This document shows, piece after piece, positions 23,973 to 27,748 of a stretch of 27,748 nt of DNA. Origin of the DNA: Lentisphaerota bacterium (GTDB lineage: Bacteria; Verrucomicrobiota; Kiritimatiellia; RFP12; UBA1067); contig JALHET010000020.1 in the NCBI GenBank assembly GCA_022839525.1, positions 1-27,748 on the forward strand. The letters are read 5' to 3'. The position numbers and the translations under genes were made by a program. The first letter of the stretch is position 1, and each line of letters begins with the position of its first letter. The notes under the pieces were generated by a model that did not search any database, had not been told where the DNA came from, and saw nothing but the letters and a program-made list of their open reading frames with translations.

Positions 23973-24257
23973 ATGGCACTCGCTAAACTCACCAGTAAAA
24001 ATCAGTTGACCCTGCCGAAGGACATCGTGGCGCAGTTCCCGGGCGCCCAGTATTTTTCCATTCAGGCTGAGTACGGGCGCATCATCTTGGAGCCCCCGGG
24101 CGCCCAGTATTTTTCCATTCAGGCTGAGTACGGGCGCATCATCTTGGAGCCCGTCAATCCGCAGCCTCTCCGCGCCGTGCATGAAAAAATGGAACAGCTC
24201 AACATAACCGAGACAGACATCGAAAAGGCTGTGGCGTGGTCGCGCAAAAAGAAATAA
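23973..24257 (+). CDS. AbrB/SpoVT-type antitoxin with internal tandem duplication
   Basis: The product has 94 residues. The N-terminal AKLTSKNQLTLPKDIVAQF is the AbrB/MazE-type swapped-hairpin DNA-binding motif. A 19-residue unit, PGAQYFSIQAEYGRIILEP, then appears twice in a row, encoded by an exact 57-bp tandem duplication (24038-24152). Without the extra unit the protein would be about 75 residues, the usual antitoxin size. The C-terminal helix (MEQLNITETDIEKAVAWSR) would wrap the toxin. It overlaps the PIN toxin gene by 22 bp, so they form one operon. In such pairs the antitoxin neutralises the RNase and represses the operon. Whether the duplicated form still folds is unclear. Confidence 0.85.
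   Translation: MALAKLTSKNQLTLPKDIVAQFPGAQYFSIQAEYGRIILEPPGAQYFSIQAEYGRIILEPVNPQPLRAVHEKMEQLNITETDIEKAVAWSRKKK
24038..24152 (+). repeat. Exact 57-bp tandem duplication inside the antitoxin gene
   Basis: Bases 24038-24095 are repeated without a difference at 24095-24152 (period 57). The reading frame is kept and 19 residues are added. The absence of any difference implies a very recent event or an assembly artefact. Confidence 0.95.
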
Positions 24258-24667
24258 AAGCCCCCCGTGTTGTTATCGACACGAATGTCGTCCTCTCTGC
24301 CCTTTTGTTCAAATCCGGCAGGGTGAGCTGGCTGGTGCCTCTCTGGCGGTTCGGGCGCATCATACCGATCATTTCAAAAGACACCGCAAGTGAACTGATC
24401 CGGGTCTTGAAATATCCGAAGTTCAAACTCACGCCAGAAGAACAAACCGCCGTTCTTTCCGCATTTTTGCCCTATGCGGAGGTTTCCGCCGCACGAGGAG
24501 CCGTGTCTGTACCGACCTGCCGTGATCCGGACGATGACATGTTTCTTGTACTCGCCGCCCAAGCTCGCGCGGACTATCTCGTGACCGGCGATGCCGGCTT
24601 GCTGGCTGTTTGCGGCTTCAAAACGTGCCCGATCATTACGCCGGAACAGTTCCGGCATTTTTTCTAA
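24236..24667 (+). CDS. PIN-domain toxin (VapC-like RNase)
   Basis: The product has 143 residues from GTG 24236, which lies inside the antitoxin gene. The PIN acidic residues are present: Asp in RVVIDTNVVLSALLF, Glu in TASELIRVLKYPKF, Asp in CRDPDDDMFLVLAA and Asp in YLVTGDAGLL. This arrangement matches the COG1569-type PIN proteins found with AbrB-like antitoxins. It would cleave RNA when freed from the antitoxin. Complete and apparently intact. It sits in the accessory DNA between the two permease genes. Confidence 0.9.
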   Translation: MVAQKEIKAPRVVIDTNVVLSALLFKSGRVSWLVPLWRFGRIIPIISKDTASELIRVLKYPKFKLTPEEQTAVLSAFLPYAEVSAARGAVSVPTCRDPDDDMFLVLAAQARADYLVTGDAGLLAVCGFKTCPIITPEQFRHFF

Positions 24668-24752
24668 ACCACGAAAGCAACGCCGCGCCTTTTTGTGTAT
24701 TCCGTGTTTTTCGTGGTTAAAATTCACTTCGGCGTTGGACGTTCAGCGTTCA
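24668..24752. repeat. Dispersed repeat, copy 2
   Basis: It starts right after the PIN toxin stop with ACCACGAAAGCAACGCCGCG and carries TTCGTGGTTAAAA at 24710-24722, then CACTTCGGCGTT. It reaches the stop of the XRE gene at 24750. Confidence 0.65.
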
Positions 24753-25322
24753 TTGTTTCTGGCAGAGATGGTTGCTAGCACTTTTGCGGTGTGGCGAAGT
24801 TTTAGACGGCACATCAGCGTCGCCAAGCCGGATGGGTGTCGCGCCGGGTAATTTCGAGTAGCTATCGCCAAGCCGGAGAACGAAGTTAAACAAAACCTCG
24901 CCATAAAACTGTTTGATCTTCTCCGAGATGGCGTCTTCTCCACCGATCTGACAGGCGAGTTTTTGTAACTGCTCAAGCTGGCTATGCACGGCAAAAACAT
25001 AATGTTTAATGCGGTCTGCGGCGGGCAATGCCGGATCATTAAACATGACGGACATCGTCATGCCAAGCGCTTTCAAGTACAGGAAAACATCGCCAAGGTT
25101 GAGATCCTCGTCACGACTGGCCTCCAGACGGCAAACCTTGCTCGGGCTGACGCCCATCCTCTTAGCGAGTTCCCGCTGTGACAATTTCTTCGCGACACGC
25201 ATGTCGATAAGGGCCCGCACAAAACGGGTCTCGGCCTGATGCGCCGCAACACGTTTCGCCGCCTCGGGATTGCCCGTCAGACTAGCCGCCAACATGGCCG
25301 GTGTCGTGCTTTTCTTGCTCAT
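24750..25322 (-). CDS. XRE-family antitoxin
   Basis: The product has 190 residues. The helix-turn-helix at about 38-95 reads VAKKLSQRELAKRMGVSPSK and VCRLEASRDEDLNLGDVFLY, then LKALGMTMSVMF, typical of HigA-like antitoxins. The ATG overlaps the toxin stop (ATGA, 25322-25319) and has AGGAG seven nt upstream. Usual HigA proteins have 90-130 residues. Here a further 90 residues follow, including a helical stretch (GEDAISEKIKQFYGEVLFNF) and a polar tail (SKTSPHRKSASNHLCQKQ) that runs into repeat copy 2. The tail may be an added, non-native end. It should neutralise the upstream toxin and bind the inverted repeats at 25691-25741. Confidence 0.85.
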   Translation of the reverse strand: MSKKSTTPAMLAASLTGNPEAAKRVAAHQAETRFVRALIDMRVAKKLSQRELAKRMGVSPSKVCRLEASRDEDLNLGDVFLYLKALGMTMSVMFNDPALPAADRIKHYVFAVHSQLEQLQKLACQIGGEDAISEKIKQFYGEVLFNFVLRLGDSYSKLPGATPIRLGDADVPSKTSPHRKSASNHLCQKQ

Positions 25323-25684
25323 AGGTTTCTCCTCTTCTCAAACTTTATTACGGCTTCCTTGCAACGACGGATATCGTCCGCCTGTTGCGCCTTGTCACCG
25401 ATCGTCAGAACATAAACCGTATGATTAATTACGGAGACGTACACATACAACCGCGTCTCAGCGGCGTGTTTCACGCCAGTCTGACCGACCCGGTAAACAT
25501 TCCCACCTTCGGAGCGGAAAAAGGCGACTTGAAACGCCCCGACGTTACCATAATGGTTCAGCAGTGTAACAATGTGGCCGAGGTTCGAGAAACAAGCCGT
25601 CAGTTCACGCGGGTGTTTTTTATCAAACGTCTTGAATCTGTTCTTTTCAGCCAGTGCGCCGCTTATTTCCCACATTTCAGACAT
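25319..25684 (-). CDS. RelE/HigB-like toxin
   Basis: The product has 121 residues from ATG 25684 (MSEMWEISGALAEKNRFKTF). The fold text is that of RelE/ParE-superfamily toxins of the Gp49/HigB kind: VGAFQVAFFRSEGGNVYRVG, KHAAETRLYVYVSVINHTVY, VLTIGDKAQQADDIRRCKEA. These toxins cleave mRNA on the ribosome. The toxin-first order and 4-bp overlap with the XRE gene are characteristic of HigBA. The frame is open for 14 more codons upstream, but that part would overlap the operator region. Family membership rests on pattern and context rather than on a strong catalytic motif. Confidence 0.8.
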   Translation of the reverse strand: MSEMWEISGALAEKNRFKTFDKKHPRELTACFSNLGHIVTLLNHYGNVGAFQVAFFRSEGGNVYRVGQTGVKHAAETRLYVYVSVINHTVYVLTIGDKAQQADDIRRCKEAVIKFEKRRNL

Positions 25685-25690
25685 TAGCAG

Positions 25691-25741
25691 GTTCCATTTA
25701 TGCGGTTGATGGAACGAAAGTATCAAAATGTTTCAAAACAT
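25691..25741 (-). promoter_or_regulatory. Operator/promoter region of the HigBA-like operon
   Basis: Two perfect inverted repeats lie 7 to 57 nt upstream of the toxin start: GTTCCAT (25691-25697) / ATGGAAC (25709-25715), and ATGTTT-CA-AAACAT (25728-25741). A -10-like GATACT (25725-25720, minus strand) lies between them. This layout suits autorepression by the XRE antitoxin. Confidence 0.5.
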
Positions 25742-25842
25742 GCAATACCAAGTTGAGAGACGGGGATGATGCCGCGAAAATGGCGCTGCTCGGGTTTTTG
25801 GAACCGCCAAGACGCCATGAACGCCAAGGCGAGTCCCTGATT

Positions 25843-25904
25843 TCCATGAAGTTTGCCTTTTCGTGTTTCGTGGTTAAAACTCACTTCGGTGTTGAGTGTT
25901 CTCG
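25843..25904. repeat. Dispersed repeat, copy 3
   Basis: Contains TTCGTGGTTAAAA (25867-25879) followed by CTCACTTCGGTGTTGAG, closely matching copies 1 and 2. It occupies part of the gene-free stretch 25727-26226. Confidence 0.65.
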
Positions 25905-25923
25905 CAAGCCTGGCAAACGAACC

Positions 25924-26047
25924 TGGAGTGCGGCGGCAAGCGGTATTCCGCGCGACGCCGCTTTTTGAGCAGAGAAGCGGTGGCAAGGTAGTGCGCAAAA
26001 GTGGTGCCGCGACCCGCGCATAGCGCGGCTCTTGTCACCGCACTCCA
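25924..26047. mobile_element. MITE-like palindromic element, 124 bp
   Basis: The ends TGGAGTGCGGCGGCAAG (25924-25940) and CTTGTCACCGCACTCCA (26031-26047) are inverted repeats matching at 15 of 17 bases. Inside are two perfect hairpins: AAGCGG/CCGCTT (25938-25943, 25958-25963) and CCGCGC-ATA-GCGCGG (26014-26028). No ORF of its own is evident. The structure fits a non-autonomous element. The family is not named; similar sequences recur in PVC genomes as far as I recall, which I could not verify. Confidence 0.6.
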
Positions 26048-26065
26048 AATTTTGTCACCCCCTAA

Positions 26066-26195
26066 TACACGAAAAACAGCGCCGTGCCCTTTCGCATCAT
26101 TCGCGTGATTCGCGCAATTCGCGGTTGAAAAGCAGAGCCATACCTTTTCATGAAGTTTCAGGTGTTTCATGGTTCCAATTGAGCGTTGAGCGTTT
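26066..26195. repeat. Dispersed repeat, copies 4 and 5 (diverged, in tandem)
   Basis: Starts with CACGAAAAACAGCGCCGTGC as in copy 1, then a diverged core TTCGCGGTTGAAA (26118-26130). A second diverged unit follows (CCTTTTCATGAAG...TTTCATGGTTCCAATTGAGCG). It ends about 30 nt before the OppB-like stop. The gene-free stretch 25727-26226 is therefore almost fully made of repeat material. Confidence 0.55.
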
Positions 26196-26226
26196 TCTAC
26201 TAGGGTTCTTGCCTCTATCCCCGCTG

Positions 26227-27459
26227 TCACCCCAGCCTCACGCGCGGGTCGAGCCACGCATAGCACAGGTCGGTAACCAGATTCACGCCCTGATACAGCA
26301 GCGCGCCGAGGATCACGACAGCGCGCACGACCGCCATGTCCGAGGAGTGGATCGCGTTCAGGCTCACGTTCCCCAGGCCGGGAATGCCGAAGAAGCTCTC
26401 GAGCATCAGGCTGCCCGTGAACAGGAAAGGGATCGAGAGGCTGACGTAGGTGACGATCGGGATCAGGCTGTTGCGCAAAACGTGGCGCACCATGATGCGG
26501 CTGCCGCCCAGACCCTTGGCCTGGGCTGTGCGCACATAGGGCTTGTACACCTCGTCGAGAATCGCGGCGCGGAAAAACCGGACATCGCGTCCCAGCCCGC
26601 TGACAATCCCGATCAGCACCGGCAACACCAGATACGCCGCCGACTCAAAGCCCCAGATCGGAAAGAGCCGCAGCTTGAACGCCAGCAGGAACTGCCCCGC
26701 CAGCACCCACACCACGTAGTTTACACTCATCAGAACCGTAGAGACAACCAGCACAAGCTTGTCCGCCACGCCGCCGCGCCAGGCGGCGCAGAGCAACCCC
26801 AGCATGACGCCGACAACCGTGCCGCCCACCAGAATCGGCACCGTGAGCGAAAGGGAAGGCCCCACGCCACCCTTCAGCACGCTCGCCACCGGCAGGCTGT
26901 GCTCGGTGGAGACCCCGAAATCACCCGTGGCCAAGGACCGCACATAGTGAACGAACTGGGAATCGAAAAATCCTCCGGTTTTCTTCCGCAGGCGGAGAAC
27001 CTCCGGCAAGGCGCCGCCCACATCCAGCGTCACCGCCTTCCACCCCTCGCGGATCGCGAACGTCAGCGGCGCGGGGCCGTCCACCATCGCCTCGTCGGCC
27101 ACACCCGTCGCGGTCTCGCGCAACCCCAGCACCACGTTCCCCGCGTTGATCCTGTAAGTGCCCGCCGGAAGCGCATAGGCGATCGGCACACGTCGAAGCC
27201 CGCCCGCTCCGCGCTTTTCCAACCGGTCGACCGGCGTGTTGCCCAGCGCCCGGATATCCGACCAGTTCCCGCACAGCAGCGGCTTGTCATACCCGTAGCA
27301 CGCATCGAACGCGGCCAGTGCTTCCGCCGTCGCGTTCTTGCCCAACACCACCTCGGCCGGAGAGCCGCCCACGACATGGAACAGCAGAAACGTGAGCACC
27401 AGCACCCCGAGGGTGGTCGGCACCATCTCCAGCACCCGCCGTATGACGTAACGCTTCAT
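26227..27459 (-). CDS. OppB/DppB-type ABC transporter permease with an extra periplasmic domain
   Basis: The product has 410 residues; typical OppB proteins have about 305-340. TM1 (MKRYVIRRVLEMVPTTLGVL) and the following AEVVLGKNATAEALAAFDAC and YGYDKPLL are canonical. So is the part from HYVRSLATGDFGVSTEHS onward, with the EAA loop VRTAQAKGLGGSRIMVRH and five membrane segments. About 100 residues (about 63-165) are inserted between these parts, on the periplasmic side, with beta-rich text (AYALPAGTYRINAGNVVLGL, FAIREGWKAVTLDVGG). The insert may contact the substrate-binding protein. Partner is the OppC-like protein at 22215-23138; the accessory DNA between them probably interrupts an old operon. 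Confidence 0.92.
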   Translation of the reverse strand: MKRYVIRRVLEMVPTTLGVLVLTFLLFHVVGGSPAEVVLGKNATAEALAAFDACYGYDKPLLCGNWSDIRALGNTPVDRLEKRGAGGLRRVPIAYALPAGTYRINAGNVVLGLRETATGVADEAMVDGPAPLTFAIREGWKAVTLDVGGALPEVLRLRKKTGGFFDSQFVHYVRSLATGDFGVSTEHSLPVASVLKGGVGPSLSLTVPILVGGTVVGVMLGLLCAAWRGGVADKLVLVVSTVLMSVNYVVWVLAGQFLLAFKLRLFPIWGFESAAYLVLPVLIGIVSGLGRDVRFFRAAILDEVYKPYVRTAQAKGLGGSRIMVRHVLRNSLIPIVTYVSLSIPFLFTGSLMLESFFGIPGLGNVSLNAIHSSDMAVVRAVVILGALLYQGVNLVTDLCYAWLDPRVRLG

Positions 27460-27555
27460 GTCATTCGGTTCCGCAGCATCCAGACCGCGCCTCCCCGCAC
27501 ATGATCCTGCCGTACCTTATCCGCCCTCCGCACGCCCGCCTCCAATGTCCCGGTT

Positions 27556-27748
27556 CTAGTTCCGCCCCATCGAACTCCCTTTCGGGGGGATCAGCGCCGG
27601 CCGCGGCGCGTGCCCATTAAGCACGCGGTTCAGGTCCTCCAGCACCCGTTTCCAATCGTGGTACCGGCGGGCCGGATCTTTCACCAACATTTTCTCGATC
27701 AACAGCGCGAACCCGGCACCCGCATCGGGCACAAGGGTTCTGATGTCC
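27556..27748 (-). CDS. C-terminal end of a Ser/Thr protein kinase, 5' part outside window
   Basis: The last 63 codons of a gene entering from the right edge. IEKMLVKDPARRYHDWKRVL followed by EDLNRVLNG is subdomain XI of eukaryotic-type protein kinases (the KDPxxR motif with its invariant Arg). It is followed by a short basic/proline tail (PRPALIPPKGSSMGRN) and TAG at 27558-27556. No sensor domain or membrane segment follows. Catalytic residues lie outside the window, so activity cannot be judged. The gap 27460-27555 to the OppB-like gene holds no recognised feature. Confidence 0.82.
   Translation of the reverse strand, partial: DIRTLVPDAGAGFALLIEKMLVKDPARRYHDWKRVLEDLNRVLNGHAPRPALIPPKGSSMGRN

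Noticed and set aside
23973..24152. Two repeats as the beginning of a CRISPR array
   Set aside because: The units are directly abutting, without spacers, and lie in frame within a gene.
26032..27504. 490-codon plus-strand open frame rich in His, Gln and Arg
   Set aside because: Antisense to the OppB-like permease; its composition is the mirror of membrane-segment codons.
1..27748. tRNA, rRNA, riboswitch or prophage attachment sites
   Set aside because: None was recognised by eye on either strand; a covariance-model search could not be run.

Overview
The window looks like a chromosomal segment of a GC-rich bacterium of the Verrucomicrobiota / Kiritimatiellota / Lentisphaerota (PVC) group. 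That placement is inferred from gene content, not from a marker gene. The indicators are a DUF1080 secreted protein, a Tat-exported Gfo/Idh/MocA oxidoreductase, a very large exported protein with ConA-like and autotransporter-type beta-strand repeats, a XylR/AraC-type sugar regulator, a GH29 fucosidase, and families of dispersed intergenic repeats.

Layout. (1) 1-11.8 kb, minus strand: a glycan-use locus. Read in the direction of transcription it holds an M24-fold (creatinase/aminopeptidase-like) protein, a secreted TIM-barrel glycosidase-like protein, a giant exported beta-rich protein broken by one in-frame TAA, a second and larger paralogous glycosidase-like protein, gene remnants, and a DUF1080 protein running off the left edge. 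(2) 11.8-15.4 kb, minus strand: a cassette of a Gfo/Idh/MocA oxidoreductase, a short ORF and a GH29 fucosidase ending in a strong intrinsic terminator. The cassette lies between two copies of one divergent promoter region. The left copy keeps the M24 gene and a stub of the regulator; the right copy keeps the regulator and a stub of the M24 gene. (3) 15.5-16.65 kb, plus strand: the XylR/AraC-type regulator, broken by a frameshift. (4) 16.7-22.2 kb, plus strand: housekeeping genes, namely an inositol-monophosphatase-family protein, a hotdog thioesterase, aroC, a fused aroK-aroB, and a secreted M14 carboxypeptidase. (5) 22.2-27.5 kb: an oligopeptide-type ABC permease pair (OppC- and OppB-like, minus strand) separated by about 3.1 kb of accessory DNA. 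That DNA holds a truncated IS30-family transposase, an AbrB/PIN toxin-antitoxin pair, a RelE/HigB-like toxin with an XRE antitoxin, a 124-bp MITE-like palindromic element and several copies of a dispersed repeat. (6) The right edge holds the last 63 residues of a Ser/Thr protein kinase on the minus strand.

How the genes may work together (inference): the M24 gene has a clear sigma70-type promoter with two 16-bp direct half-sites at 21-bp spacing next to the -35 box. This is the geometry of AraC/XylR activator sites, so the glycan genes were probably sugar-induced by the regulator at 15.5 kb. Secreted glycosidases and the fucosidase would trim a fucosylated glycan. The Gfo/Idh/MocA and DUF1080 proteins fit the known oxidise-then-cleave route through 3-keto sugars. 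The locus is visibly decaying or reshuffling: nonsense codon, frameshift, truncated duplicates and orphan gene ends.
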